NCBI RefSeq assembly: GCF_900302445.1
Contig: NZ_ONZF01000018.1
Span: 1 to 41,673 of the forward strand
Direction of reading: 5' to 3'
Origin: Palleronia abyssalis
GTDB taxonomy: Bacteria > Pseudomonadota > Alphaproteobacteria > Rhodobacterales > Rhodobacteraceae
DNA length: 41,673 bases
The position numbers and the translations under genes were made by a program. Position 1 is the first letter of the stretch, and each line of letters starts with the position of its first letter. Positions 18,766 to 28,995 of this stretch are shown in pieces. The notes beneath the pieces are model-generated. The model did no database searches and was not told the DNA's origin. It was given only the letters and a program-made list of their open reading frames with translations.

Positions 18766-20280
18766 TCAGCTTTCTTCCAGCGTGACGCCCTCGAGGCGGA
18801 TCATGCCGTCGGGATAGGGGACGAACCCCTGGATGTCGTCGTCCAGCGCCCAGATCCAGGTCTGGTGGTATAGATAGACGATCGGCGCATCCTCGTTCAG
18901 GATGTCGCGCGCCTGGTTGTAGAACTCCTGCCGCTCGGCCTGGTCGTTCGTCGTCCGCGCGGCGTCCAGAAGCCGGTCCACCTCTTCGTTGGAATAGCCC
19001 GAGTCGTTGATCCCGCCCTCGGTCGTCATGAACTGATGGATGTTGCCGTCGGGATCGACGCGGCCCGACCAGCCGATCTGGCTGGCGGTGAAGTCGCCGG
19101 CGGACTGGTCCTGCAGAAGCGTCGCGAACTCTTTCGAGGTGATCTCGATATTGATGCCGGCCTCGGAGGCCATAGATTGCACGACCTGCATCAGCTGAAG
19201 CGGCACGGTGGTGTTCGGGACCTGCACCTCCAGCGTGATGCCGTCGGCATAGCCGGCTTCTTCGAGCAATGCGCGGGCGGCCTCGACGTCGCGTTCGGGG
19301 ATCGGGTGATCGTCGTCATACCAGGGCGAGTTCGGCGGGAACGGCTGGTTGCCCGGCGCGAAGGCGCCTTCGAAGACGACCTGGTTAATAATGTCGCGTC
19401 CCACGGCAAGGCTGAGCGCGCGGCGCAGGCGGGCGTCGTTGCCCCAGGGGTTGTCGCCCCGCTCGCCATTGTCGACGTTGAAGGTCAGCCCCTGATAGCC
19501 AAGCGAGACGGCGCTTTCGACGTTGATGCCCCCGTCGCTTTCGGCCTGGCCCAGATCGGTGGCGGCGAGGCGTTCGAGGATGTCGATGTCACCCGATTGC
19601 AGGTTCGCCAGGCGCACGGTCGTGTCGGGGATCGGCAGGAAGGTAACGCTGTCGAAATTGATCTCTTCCGCGTTCCAGTAGTCGTCGAACTTCGTCAGGA
19701 CGATGCGGTCCTGTGCGATCCGCTCGTCGAACTCGAACGGCCCCGAGCAGACGGGATCGAGCCCGAAATCGGCACCGGCTTCATCGAAGGCGTCCGGCGA
19801 CATCATCATGCCCGACCGGTCGGCCAGCTGGGCCAGAAGCGTCGCGTCGGCACTGGCGAGGTCGAAGCGGATCTCGTACTCGCCCAGCACCTCGGTGCCC
19901 GTGACCGAGGAGAGCTCGGACTTGCGGCGGCTTTCCTCGAGGGTCTGGCTGCGTTCGATATTGCGGGCGACGGCCTCGGCGTTGAAGGGGGTGCCGTCAT
20001 GGAAGGTCACGTCCTCGCGCAGCGTGAAGGTGACCGAGGTGCCGTCCTCGGACCATTCCCACTCGGTGGCAAGCTGGGGGATGATCTCGAGATCGGGGGT
20101 GATGTCGACCAGCTTGTCGCACAGCGAGGCATAGACGATCCGGCCCACGAAGGTGCGGGACTGGTCGGGATCGAGGACGTCGGCATCCGATTGCAGTGCG
20201 ATCCGCAGATCCTGGGCCTGCGCGCCAAGCGCGGTGGCGCCCAGAAGCGCGGCCGCGAGTGTCAGTCTTGAAAGGGTCAT
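18766..20280 (-). CDS. Peptide ABC transporter substrate-binding protein (SBP family 5)
   Basis: 504 residues. The ATG at 20280 has AAGGAG 8 nt upstream and opens a clear Sec signal peptide, LTLAAALLGATALGAQAQD. The mature protein follows the SBP-5 plan: DADVLDPDQSRTFVGRIVYASLCDKLV, then LATEWEWSEDGTSVTFTLREDVTFHDGTPF, LRRALSLAVGRDII and a C-terminal NQARDILNEDAPIVYLYHQTWIWAL. It captures the peptide-like ligand in the periplasm and delivers it to the DppBC-type permeases. There is no lipobox, so it is a free periplasmic protein. Confidence 0.94.
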   Translation of the reverse strand: MTLSRLTLAAALLGATALGAQAQDLRIALQSDADVLDPDQSRTFVGRIVYASLCDKLVDITPDLEIIPQLATEWEWSEDGTSVTFTLREDVTFHDGTPFNAEAVARNIERSQTLEESRRKSELSSVTGTEVLGEYEIRFDLASADATLLAQLADRSGMMMSPDAFDEAGADFGLDPVCSGPFEFDERIAQDRIVLTKFDDYWNAEEINFDSVTFLPIPDTTVRLANLQSGDIDILERLAATDLGQAESDGGINVESAVSLGYQGLTFNVDNGERGDNPWGNDARLRRALSLAVGRDIINQVVFEGAFAPGNQPFPPNSPWYDDDHPIPERDVEAARALLEEAGYADGITLEVQVPNTTVPLQLMQVVQSMASEAGINIEITSKEFATLLQDQSAGDFTASQIGWSGRVDPDGNIHQFMTTEGGINDSGYSNEEVDRLLDAARTTNDQAERQEFYNQARDILNEDAPIVYLYHQTWIWALDDDIQGFVPYPDGMIRLEGVTLEES

Positions 20281-20338
20281 GTCTGTCGTTCTCCTTGCTG
20301 GTGGTCTTGCCGCCCTTGGCCGGACGGTTCTGCGGGTG

Positions 20339-21441
20339 TCAGGGTTGCGCGCGGGGGCGGGTCTTCTGCCCGGCGATGGCCTCGGCATAAAGGGCGAAGC
20401 GGGCCTTGGCGGCCTCGCTGCGGCCAGTGCCCCCGGTGGGCAGGGGCATGGCGCCTTCGGCGGCAATCTCTTCGAAGAAATGGCAGGCGGCGCGATGGCC
20501 GGGCGCGATCCCGGTGTCGCGCAGGGCGGGCACGTCTTGCTTGCAGGCTTCGCGCGCGAAGGGACAGCGGGTGTGGAACCGGCAGCCCGCGGGTGGGTCG
20601 ATGGGGCTGGGCATCTCGCCCGTCAGGGGGATCTGGGCGCGGGTGCGGCCGTACTCGGCCTCGGGGATCGCCGACAGAAGGGCCATGGTGTAGGGGTGGC
20701 GGGGCGTGGCGAAGATCTCATCGGTAGGGCCTTCCTCGACCACCTTGCCCAGATACATAACGGCGACGCGGTCGCTCATGTGGCGGATCACGGCAAGGTC
20801 GTGGGCAATGACCACCAAGGTCAGCCCAAGCCGGTCGCGCAGATCGGCCAGCAGGTTGATGACCTGCGCCTGCACGCTGACATCCAGCGCCGAGACAGGC
20901 TCGTCCCCGATGATCAGCTTCGGACCCGAGGCGAGGGCGCGTGCGATCCCGATGCGCTGACGCTGGCCGCCGGAGAATTCGTGCGGGTAGCGTTCGCCAT
21001 GTTCGGGGCGCAGGCCGACCTGGGCCAGCAATTCGCCGACCTTCGCGCGACGGTCCTTGCCGGAGAGCTGGGGCGCGTGGGTCTCCAACGGCTCGCCCAC
21101 CAGACGCCCGACGGTCATGCGCGGGTTCAGCGAACTGAACGGGTCCTGGAAGATGAACTGCATGTCGCGGCGCAGCTCGGTCAGGGCGCGGCCTTCGGCC
21201 TGGTCGATCTGCCGTCCCTCGAACGTCATCTGGCCCGAGGTCGGCGCGATCAGGCGCATCAGCATGCGCGCGAGGGTGGACTTGCCGCAGCCGGATTCAC
21301 CGACGATGGCCAGCGTTTCACCCTTCTGAACGGTCAGGGACACATCCTCGACCGCACGCAGGGTCTTGGGCCTGGTAAACAGCGATCCGCCCACCTTGAA
21401 GTGGCGCGTCAGGTTCATGGCCGTGAGGATCGCGTTGGGCA

Positions 21442-21442
<1 letters not shown>
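20339..21442 (-). CDS. Peptide ABC transporter ATP-binding protein (DppF/OppF type)
   Basis: 367 residues. It has Walker A GESGCGKS, the [18 protein letters not shown]-loop, signature [15 protein letters not shown], Walker [15 protein letters not shown], and the C-terminal oligopeptide-transporter extension with Cys residues ([16 protein letters not shown]). The ATG at 21442 overlaps the upstream stop codon (TGATG), so the two ATPases are translationally coupled and form the nucleotide-binding heterodimer. It is about 45 residues longer at the C-terminus than a typical DppF, ending in a low-complexity tail. Confidence 0.94.
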
Positions 21443-22461
<1,019 letters not shown>

Positions 22462-22589
22462 TCTGTGATTGGGCCAGCCTACTGGGAAGCGGTTTCCCGT
22501 CAATACCGCAAGTGAAAATCGCCGCCTTCTGTCAGTCGTTAATTCATTCGACGCGCCGATTGTCGGAATGTTGGGCTTGTCCCGCGTCG
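22462..22589 (-). promoter_or_regulatory. Probable promoter/operator region of the nine-gene peptide operon
   Basis: This 128-nt stretch lies between the IS3-like remnant and the first ATPase gene. It contains the inverted repeat GGGAA-gcggt-TTCCC at 22484-22498, about 23 nt before the start codon, which could be a regulator site. No confident -35/-10 pair was recognised. Confidence 0.3.
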
Positions 22590-22870
22590 GTTTTTCAGGT
22601 GTCGGCGCAGCGGTTCGATGGTCTATCGCTTGTATCGGTCGCGTCGCTCGTCGCGTGTCGCGGCCCTTCCGAAACAATCGTCGCCGGGCCTCACGTTGTC
22701 GAGGCTCTCGCGGTAGTGCAAACGGTGGTGGTATTGAACGACCGCCTTGATCCGCTGACTCAAAGTCACCGATCAGGCGGCGATTTAAGAGCAGGATGAG
22801 GTTTTCGAAGTCTGGTGCAGATTCTGCCACGGGTCTGCAGATGATACGGGTGCACCGCGCACATGGCTCG
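22590..22870 (-). pseudogene. IS3-family transposase (OrfB/integrase core) C-terminal remnant
   Basis: On the - strand one frame reads VRGAP, QNLHQTSK, two stops, QRIKAVVQYHHRLHYRESLDNV and then DDCFGRAATRDERRDRYKR, stop, TIEPLRRH. This follows the end of IS3-family integrases, where a GAP..PQTQG..WHQTLK segment is followed by a HYN..RYHESL.N..P.D.YFGR motif. A neighbouring frame supplies ENLILLLNRRLIGDFE, so at least one frameshift exists. Only the last quarter of the gene is visible. Confidence 0.65.
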
Positions 22871-23399
22871 TCACGGCCGCCTTGGTCGTGCAGTATGCCG
22901 GGCCGGAGAAGATATGGTGGTAATTGCATCGACCGGGAGACGGCCGCTTAGGAGGCAGTGGTCCTCATCGGTGAAGCGCATTCTAAGGCTGTCGGGACCC
23001 GACTGCCGGTGCCTGAATTCTCGTTCCTATGCCCACGGCGAAAGACCTTGGCGGTGTAGCTGCCGCACCTGCGTTGCGGCGACTCGCTATGCGTGTTCGT
23101 GCCCTATCGGGATCAAGCGGCGCAAAACTCTGCCGGTTTACAGACACCACCGACATAAAGGTCCAAGGCGGGAATAATGACATGTGCGCAAGCATGGTGG
23201 TACGCGCAGGTGAGCTTGGCGGCGGCGGTCCGAAAGAGCCGATGCATGCCGCGGGCGTGGACGACGTGCCCGTACTACCCATACGGCCACACCTCGGTGG
23301 GCGAAAAGATTGCATCCCACGACACCCGCGGCTGAAGCGACGCCATCACGGACCGGAGCGTGGAAGCGTTCGGGCGGTCTCCGAAGACAGTCACGCACT
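22871..23399. other. Non-coding stretch, probably decayed DNA
   Basis: No gene is supported on either strand. Frames here are arginine-, cysteine- or histidine-rich shadows without domain signals. It lies between two pseudogenes, so it is probably part of the same decayed block. Confidence 0.4.
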
Positions 23400-23817
23400 C
23401 GCCCCTTCGGGGAGGTTCGCCGGCGAAGGCGACCACGGCCGAAAAGGCTTCCGAGGCAACGAGTGAAATGACGAGCACGACTATCTACCTGCGTGAAAAT
23501 GCCAATCAGACGGAACGGATTACCAATCAGGCCGCCGAAGCTGCGACGACTTCGAACCCGACCGTCGGCGGTGCTCCCGGCAGCATGCGCGTGATAGCCA
23601 TAAAAAGTGAACTGTTCATGTGATCGCCCGCCAGACCGATCTACTCGCCTTGAACGACGCCGTCCAAGCCGCGCGGATCGCGTATTTCTGTCTAGGGTAT
23701 TTCAGCGGTCAGCCAAGAGCAGTCAATCGGGGCTGAACATCAATGGCGCGATCCGTCAGTTGAATCACGTGAACTCGCGCAACGCCGAACCGGCGGCCTC
23801 GACCACGCGGGTCACGT
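23400..23817 (+). pseudogene. Methyl-accepting chemotaxis protein remnant (signalling domain)
   Basis: Three successive + frames recover pieces of a receptor signalling domain in the right order. The first reads KATTAEKASEATSEMTST then NANQTERITNQAAEAATTS, up to a stop at 23620. The second reads [20 protein letters not shown], the conserved hairpin tip. The third reads ISAVSQEQSIGAE with LNINGAIRQLNHVNSRN. No start, sensor domain or membrane helix remains. The sequence differs from the intact receptor at 5454, so it is a separate lost gene. Confidence 0.7.
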
Positions 23818-23836
23818 AGGGGCACGCCGGGGAGGG

Positions 23837-25678
23837 TCACCCGCTCCAGTCGCTTTCCGTGATGCCGAATGATCTGACCTGCGAATAGACCGTTGTCGCA
23901 GGAAGACCCAACAGTGCGGCCGCTCCCCTTGCGCCGGAGACTTTGCCACCTGCGCGTTTCAGGCATCGCAAAAGGTTGTCCCGTTCCAGCGATTTGAGGT
24001 CTTGAGCCGTCAGGATGTCCTCCGACCCCGCCGGTCGGACTTCTTGGAATTCAAAGCTCAGCTTCCTGCCTTGCGCAAGGATCGCGGCGCGTTCGATCAG
24101 GTTTTCCAACTCGCGCACGTTGCCGGGCCAGTGGTGCTGGCGCAGGGCCGCCACATTTGCCTTGGTCAGCGTGGTTCTGGGCAGCTTCAGCCGCCGGGTG
24201 GAGGCGTCGAGGAAGTGCTGGGCGAGATGCGGAATGTCCTCGGGCCGGTCGCGCAGCGGCTCGCATCGCATCGGAAAGACTGACAGGGCAAAGTACAGAT
24301 CCTGGCGGAACCGGCCCGCCTGAACCTCGGCCGAGAGATCCCGCACTGTGGTCGAGATGATCCGCAGGTCCAGGGGTGTGTCGGCAAGGTCGCCGATCCG
24401 CCGGTAGGCGCGACGTCGGAGAACTTCCATCAGTTGGGCCTGGAAATCGCGCGGCAGATCACTGACCTCGTCGAGGTGCAGGCTGCCGTTCGCGGCGAGG
24501 GCGATCTTTCCGACGGTATCGCGCATCGCGCCGGGAAAGGCCCCCTTGCGATAGCCGAAGAACTCCCGTTCCAACTGCCCTGCGGAAATGTCCGAACAGG
24601 CCAGCCTGACCAGCGGACGTTTGCGCCGGTCGCTTCCGTCATGGATCGCGGCGACGACCAGCGACTTTCCCGACCCGGCGGGGCCAGAGACCAGCACATT
24701 CGTCTTCGTGTCAGCAACCAGCGCGATCTGCGCTTCGAGATTACGCGTGGCGGGCGACGTGCCGATCAGTCCCGATTGCGGATTGGCGCCCTTGATCTCG
24801 GTCAGCAAGTAGGCGTTTTCCTGCTCTAGTTCGCCCCGTAGCGCTTCCACCTCTGCCAGTGCATCACGCAGTTTTTTCTCGTTCTCGCGCCGCTCGGTCA
24901 CGTCGCGGAAGATCACCACGGCGCCGGCGAGCACACCGTGATCGTAGATGGGCGTCGAGACGTATTCGACGAAGATCGGCCTGCCATCCTTGCGCCAAAA
25001 GGCATCGTCGTCGATCCGGACGGTCTTGTCGCGGCGGAAGGACTGGTAGATCGGGCAATCATGGGCGGGGAAATGCGCCCCGCCCAAGCGGCTGTGGTGG
25101 ATGATCTGGTGCAGGTCGCGCCCGATCAGGTCCTGCGCATCCCACCCCAGCATCTTCTGTGCCGCGCGATTGACGAAGGTGGCTTTCCCGTCCGCGTTGA
25201 TCCCGTAGATCCCTTCGCCTGCCGCTTCCAGGATCAGGTGGTTGTTGGTTTCGACTTCGCGGAAGAAGCCGTAGATCCTTTGCCAGTGCAGCAGGCCGCC
25301 GCGCTGGTGGTCACGCTCCTCGTCGCGAGCGGCGCGGCGCCTTTGCGCGTCGAGATCCAGAAACGAAAGCACGATCCGGTCCTCCGCGGCCTTGCCCGCA
25401 TCGATGCCGATGACCTGAAGGCGTAGTGCTGCACCGTCCAGCCGACGATATTCCAATGCCGTATCCACGTAGCGGCCGTAGTGCCGCACCGCCTCGAAGA
25501 AGACCGCGAGGTCCGAGGCCGGGCCCGCGGCGATCTGGGCGATCCGCGCGGGCGCACCCCCGAACAACGTGCGCGCGTCATCGTTGATCTGGCCGACCCC
25601 GCCGGCGGGAAGGTCCACCGTCATCGCCGCCAACGGGTTCAGGTGAAGCGCGGTCATGATCTCGGGCTGCGGAATCAT
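23837..25678 (-). CDS. PAS-containing AAA+ (sigma54-type) transcriptional activator with altered GAFTGA loop
   Basis: 613 residues. The N-terminal region (1-140) is PAS-like; a clear PAS domain (about 145-270) ends FRDVTERRENEKKL and is followed by a coiled-coil linker. The AAA+ domain (about 312-535) has Walker A GPAGSGKS (332-339), Walker B GSLHLDEVSDLP and arginine-finger region RFRQDLYFAL. A C-terminal Fis-type helix-turn-helix ends the protein. The sigma54-contact loop reads GAFPGA (379-384), with Pro in place of the nearly invariant Thr, and the Walker A ends in Ser rather than the usual Glu. It is transcribed divergently from the cyn operon and probably controls it (inference). A start at 25657 is also possible. 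Confidence 0.9.
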   Translation of the reverse strand: MIPQPEIMTALHLNPLAAMTVDLPAGGVGQINDDARTLFGGAPARIAQIAAGPASDLAVFFEAVRHYGRYVDTALEYRRLDGAALRLQVIGIDAGKAAEDRIVLSFLDLDAQRRRAARDEERDHQRGGLLHWQRIYGFFREVETNNHLILEAAGEGIYGINADGKATFVNRAAQKMLGWDAQDLIGRDLHQIIHHSRLGGAHFPAHDCPIYQSFRRDKTVRIDDDAFWRKDGRPIFVEYVSTPIYDHGVLAGAVVIFRDVTERRENEKKLRDALAEVEALRGELEQENAYLLTEIKGANPQSGLIGTSPATRNLEAQIALVADTKTNVLVSGPAGSGKSLVVAAIHDGSDRRKRPLVRLACSDISAGQLEREFFGYRKGAFPGAMRDTVGKIALAANGSLHLDEVSDLPRDFQAQLMEVLRRRAYRRIGDLADTPLDLRIISTTVRDLSAEVQAGRFRQDLYFALSVFPMRCEPLRDRPEDIPHLAQHFLDASTRRLKLPRTTLTKANVAALRQHHWPGNVRELENLIERAAILAQGRKLSFEFQEVRPAGSEDILTAQDLKSLERDNLLRCLKRAGGKVSGARGAAALLGLPATTVYSQVRSFGITESDWSG

Positions 25679-25865
25679 GCGACCAGCAAACCCGACCCCC
25701 GATCAGATGGAATTACGAATTTTGGTAGGTTACGAAATTTCGCAACATATGCGGAAAATTTCGGCATTATCGCCAGTGGTTTACCAAAAAACGACCAAAT
25801 CAGAAGCCGGTTCCAAGCGATCCTGTCCGGCTGCAATCTGTTTTCCGAACAGATCAAGGGGACAG
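25679..25865. promoter_or_regulatory. Divergent control region between the activator and the cyn operon
   Basis: This is an AT-richer island of 187 nt. It holds a direct repeat TTACGAA at 25713-25719 and 25730-25736, the perfect palindrome CGAAATTTCG at 25733-25742, and an inverted pair TTTTGGTA (25720-25727) / TACCAAAA (25782-25789). Reading the + strand I find no GG-N10-GC spacing expected of a -24/-12 sigma54 promoter. The repeats are candidate activator sites. Confidence 0.45.
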
Positions 25866-27245
25866 ATGATGACGATCAAGAGCCTGGGAAACCCATTCTC
25901 GTCCAAGAGCGATCTTCGTCACGGGCAAAGCTGTTCGTGCGACGGTTGCAACGGCCGGAAAGAGGCTGAGGCGGGGCGGGCCATGTCCTCGGAAGAGATG
26001 CTGGAACGTGCCGTGGAAGGAGCTATCGTCCGTTCGGTCTTTGGGCAGAGCGACGTCAGCCGCCGGTCCTTCATGGGCATGGTCGGGGGCACGACGGCGG
26101 CGGCCGCGTTGGCCTCAGTCTTCCCGCTGGACAAGGCCAAGGCGGCGATCCTCGACGACCTCGGCCCGCCCGAGAAGACGGATCTGAACATCGGCTTCGT
26201 GCCCATCACTTGCGCCACGCCGATCATCATGGCGCAACCCTTGGGTTTTTACGAGCGTTACGGACTGAACGCGCAGGTCATCAAGACTGCCGGCTGGGCC
26301 GTGGCCCGCGACAAGTCGCTGTCGGGCGAATACGATGCCAGCCACATGCTGACCCCGATGCCGCTGGCCATGACCATGGGCGCGGGATCGGTGGCCGAGC
26401 CCTACATCATGCCCGCGGTCGAGAACATCAACGGACAGGCCATCGTGCTGTCGAACGAGCATCTGGACAAGCGCGATCCGGCGCAGTGGAAAGGCTTCAC
26501 CTTTGGCGTGCCGTTCGAATACTCGATGCACAACTTCCTGCTGCGCTACTACGTGGCCGAGTTCGGGCTGGACCCGGACGTGGACATTCAGATCCGCGTC
26601 GTCCCGCCGCCCGAGATGGTGGCGAACCTGCGCGCCGGGAACCTTGACGGTTATCTCTCGCCTGACCCCTTCAACCAGCGCGCGGTCTACGAGGGCATCG
26701 GCTTCATCCACATCCTGACCAAGGAGATCTGGGAAGGGCACCCTTGCTGCGCCTTTGCCGCCCCGCAATCCTTCGCGACCGAACTGCCAAATACCTATGG
26801 CGCGCTTCTGAAGTCGATCATCGACGCGACGCAATACGCATCGAACCCCGACAACCGGGTCGAGATCTCCGAGGCCATCGCGCCGACCAATTATCTCAAC
26901 CAGCCTGTCACCGTCATCCAGCAGGTCCTGACCGGCACCTATGCCGACGGGTTGGGAGAAGTGAAGAACGTACCCGACAGGATCGACTTCGATCCGTTCC
27001 CCTGGCACTCCATGGGCGTCTGGATCCTGACCCAGATGAAGCGCTGGGGCTATATCGAGGGCGATGTGGATTATGCAGGCGTGGCCGAGCAGGTCTATCT
27101 GGCCTCCGATGCCCGCAAGGTGATGACCGATCTGGGCTATGATGCGCCCGCCGAAAGCTACAAGTCGCACACGATCATGGGCAAGACGTTCGATCCGGCG
27201 CAGCCCGAGGCGTATGTCGACAGCTTCGAGATCAAGGCACAGTGA
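25866..27245 (+). CDS. cynA: Cyanate/nitrate-type ABC transporter substrate-binding protein, Tat-exported
   Basis: 459 residues. AAGGGG lies 5-8 nt before tandem ATGs (25866 and 25869). An unusual N-terminal segment of about 60 residues carries HGQSCSCDGCNG and then a Tat motif, SRRSFMG, with hydrophobic run TTAAAALASVFP. The mature part is NrtA/CmpA-like: LNIGFVPITCATPIIMAQPLGFYERYGL, then PFEYSMHNFLLRYYVAE and GYLSPDPFNQRAVYEGIGFIH. Family members bind nitrate, bicarbonate or cyanate; the cyanase gene in the same operon points to cyanate. It overlaps the permease gene. The symbol is given by context. Confidence 0.85.
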   Translation: MMTIKSLGNPFSSKSDLRHGQSCSCDGCNGRKEAEAGRAMSSEEMLERAVEGAIVRSVFGQSDVSRRSFMGMVGGTTAAAALASVFPLDKAKAAILDDLGPPEKTDLNIGFVPITCATPIIMAQPLGFYERYGLNAQVIKTAGWAVARDKSLSGEYDASHMLTPMPLAMTMGAGSVAEPYIMPAVENINGQAIVLSNEHLDKRDPAQWKGFTFGVPFEYSMHNFLLRYYVAEFGLDPDVDIQIRVVPPPEMVANLRAGNLDGYLSPDPFNQRAVYEGIGFIHILTKEIWEGHPCCAFAAPQSFATELPNTYGALLKSIIDATQYASNPDNRVEISEAIAPTNYLNQPVTVIQQVLTGTYADGLGEVKNVPDRIDFDPFPWHSMGVWILTQMKRWGYIEGDVDYAGVAEQVYLASDARKVMTDLGYDAPAESYKSHTIMGKTFDPAQPEAYVDSFEIKAQ

Positions 27246-28078
27246 TGGACACGCTCTCCGAAGGCAAGCGGGCGGCGCTGTTGTCCATTCTTATCCTGGT
27301 CGTCGGTTGCCTGATCTGGGAGCTGTCGATTCCTGCCCAGAAGGCGGTCGGAGAGCTGACCGAATACGAACGTCTGACGGGCGGCGGCCAACCCAAGGCC
27401 GGCGTCCCACCCCCCAGCCAGGTGCTGGTCAAGGCGTGGGAGCAGTTGTCGAATCCGTTCTACGATGCCGGTCCCAATGACAAGGGGATCGGAATCCAGA
27501 TCGGCTATTCCATCTACCGCGTTCTGACGGGCTATTTCCTGGCCGCCATCATCGCGATCCCGCTGGGGTTCCTGATCGGCATGTCGTCCATCGCCTACAA
27601 GGCGCTGAACCCGTTCATCCAGGTGCTGCGCCCGATCTCTCCGCTGGCGTGGATGCCGCTTGCGCTGTTCATCATCCAGGACAGCGAAGCGTCGGCGATC
27701 TTCGTGATCTTCATCTGCTCGATCTGGCCGATGCTTATCAACACCGCATTCGGCGTCGCGGGCGTCCGGGAAGACTGGGTGAACGTGGCCCGCACGCATG
27801 AGCTTTCGCCGTTGAAAACGGCCTTTGGCGTCATCCTGCCAGCCGCCGCCCCGACGATCGTGACCGGCATGCGGATCTCGATCGGGATCGCGTGGCTTGT
27901 GATCGTCGCGGCCGAGATGCTCGTCGGTGGAACGGGCATCGGGTATTACGTGTGGAACGAGTGGAATAACCTCGATCTCACCTCGGTCATCTTCTCCATC
28001 CTCATGATCGGCATCGTCGGAATGCTGTTGGACTCGGCCTTTGGTCTTCTCCAGCGCGCCGTGGCCTACGCGGAATAG
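27245..28078 (+). CDS. cynB: Cyanate/nitrate-type ABC transporter permease
   Basis: 277 residues from the ATG at 27245, which overlaps the cynA stop as TGATG; a GTG one codon earlier is also possible. It has an N-terminal membrane helix (LLSILILVVGCLIWELSI) and five more, with an EAA-type loop around WVNVARTHELSPLKTAFGVILPAA and a C-terminal DSAFGLLQRAVAYAE. This matches NrtB/CmpB/CynB permeases, which form a homodimeric channel. It lies between the binding protein and ATPase genes. Confidence 0.88.
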   Translation: MDTLSEGKRAALLSILILVVGCLIWELSIPAQKAVGELTEYERLTGGGQPKAGVPPPSQVLVKAWEQLSNPFYDAGPNDKGIGIQIGYSIYRVLTGYFLAAIIAIPLGFLIGMSSIAYKALNPFIQVLRPISPLAWMPLALFIIQDSEASAIFVIFICSIWPMLINTAFGVAGVREDWVNVARTHELSPLKTAFGVILPAAAPTIVTGMRISIGIAWLVIVAAEMLVGGTGIGYYVWNEWNNLDLTSVIFSILMIGIVGMLLDSAFGLLQRAVAYAE

Positions 28079-28086
28079 GAGCACCC

Positions 28087-28995
28087 ATGCCAAAACCATT
28101 CCTCAGCGTCGAACGCCTGACCCAGCGCTTTCCCGACGGACAGGGTGGAACCCTGACGGTGTTCGAGAACGCCACCTTCGGTGTCGAGAAGGGCGAATTC
28201 GTCGTCATCCTGGGCCATTCGGGCTGCGGCAAGTCGACCATCATGAACATCCTCGCCGGGCTGGGGCAGCCCACGTCCGGCGTGGTGCTGATGGACGGGT
28301 ACGAGGTGTCCGGCCCGTCGCTGGATCGCGGCGTGGTCTTTCAGAACTATTCCCTGCTGCCCTGGCTGTCGGCGTTGAAGAACGTGACCTTCGGCATCAA
28401 GCCGCGCTACCCCGATTGGTCGGCCGCCAAGGTCGAGGCGCACGCCCGAACCTTCCTTGCCATGGTCGGGCTGGAGGGTGACGTGGTCCACCGCAAGCCC
28501 AGCCAGCTGTCGGGCGGGATGCGACAGCGCGTCTCGATCGCGCGGGCTTTCGCCAACCATCCCAAGCTGCTGTTGCTGGACGAACCCTTCGGGGCGCTGG
28601 ATGCTCTGACACGCGGCACGATTCAGGATGAACTTCTGAAGATTTGGGGCGGGACCGAGCAGACCGTGTTCATGATCACCCATGACATCGACGAGGCGAT
28701 CCTGCTGGCCGACCGCATCCTGCTGATGACCAACGGCCCCTTCGCGCGCGTGGCAGAGTCGGTCGAGATCACGATCCCACGGCCCCGAACCCGGACCGAA
28801 ATCGTCGATCATCCGAACTACTACGCGATCCGCAACCACCTGGTGCATTTCCTTGGCCATCGTTCGCAGAAAATGGCGGGCGAACGGGTCGGCGACGACA
28901 ACCAGCGCCCCGAGCCGGTGCGAATCGAGAATTCGGTGCAGAAACCGATCCCCACGTCCGGACCGGCGCGGGACCTCAAGGCCGTCAATCAATGA
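28087..28995 (+). CDS. cynD: Cyanate/nitrate-type ABC transporter ATP-binding protein
   Basis: 302 residues with TAGGAG 6 nt before the ATG. It has Walker [11 protein letters not shown]-loop [15 protein letters not shown], signature [15 protein letters not shown], Walker [17 protein letters not shown] and switch His in [11 protein letters not shown]. The C-terminus past [10 protein letters not shown] is a polar tail of about 45 residues. It energises the CynAB importer. Its stop falls exactly where a truncated NTF2-like fragment begins in another frame. Confidence 0.92.
   Translation: MPKPFLSVERLTQRFPDGQGGTLTVFENATFGVEKGEFVVILGHSGCGKSTIMNILAGLGQPTSGVVLMDGYEVSGPSLDRGVVFQNYSLLPWLSALKNVTFGIKPRYPDWSAAKVEAHARTFLAMVGLEGDVVHRKPSQLSGGMRQRVSIARAFANHPKLLLLDEPFGALDALTRGTIQDELLKIWGGTEQTVFMITHDIDEAILLADRILLMTNGPFARVAESVEITIPRPRTRTEIVDHPNYYAIRNHLVHFLGHRSQKMAGERVGDDNQRPEPVRIENSVQKPIPTSGPARDLKAVNQ

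Noticed and set aside
22462-22929. N-terminal extension of the DppD-type ATPase
   Set aside because: The codons run through the IS3-like relic in a different frame and show no ABC similarity.
25679-25865. Sigma54 promoter for cynA
   Set aside because: Expected from the AAA+ regulator, but no GG-N10-GC spacing was found on the + strand.
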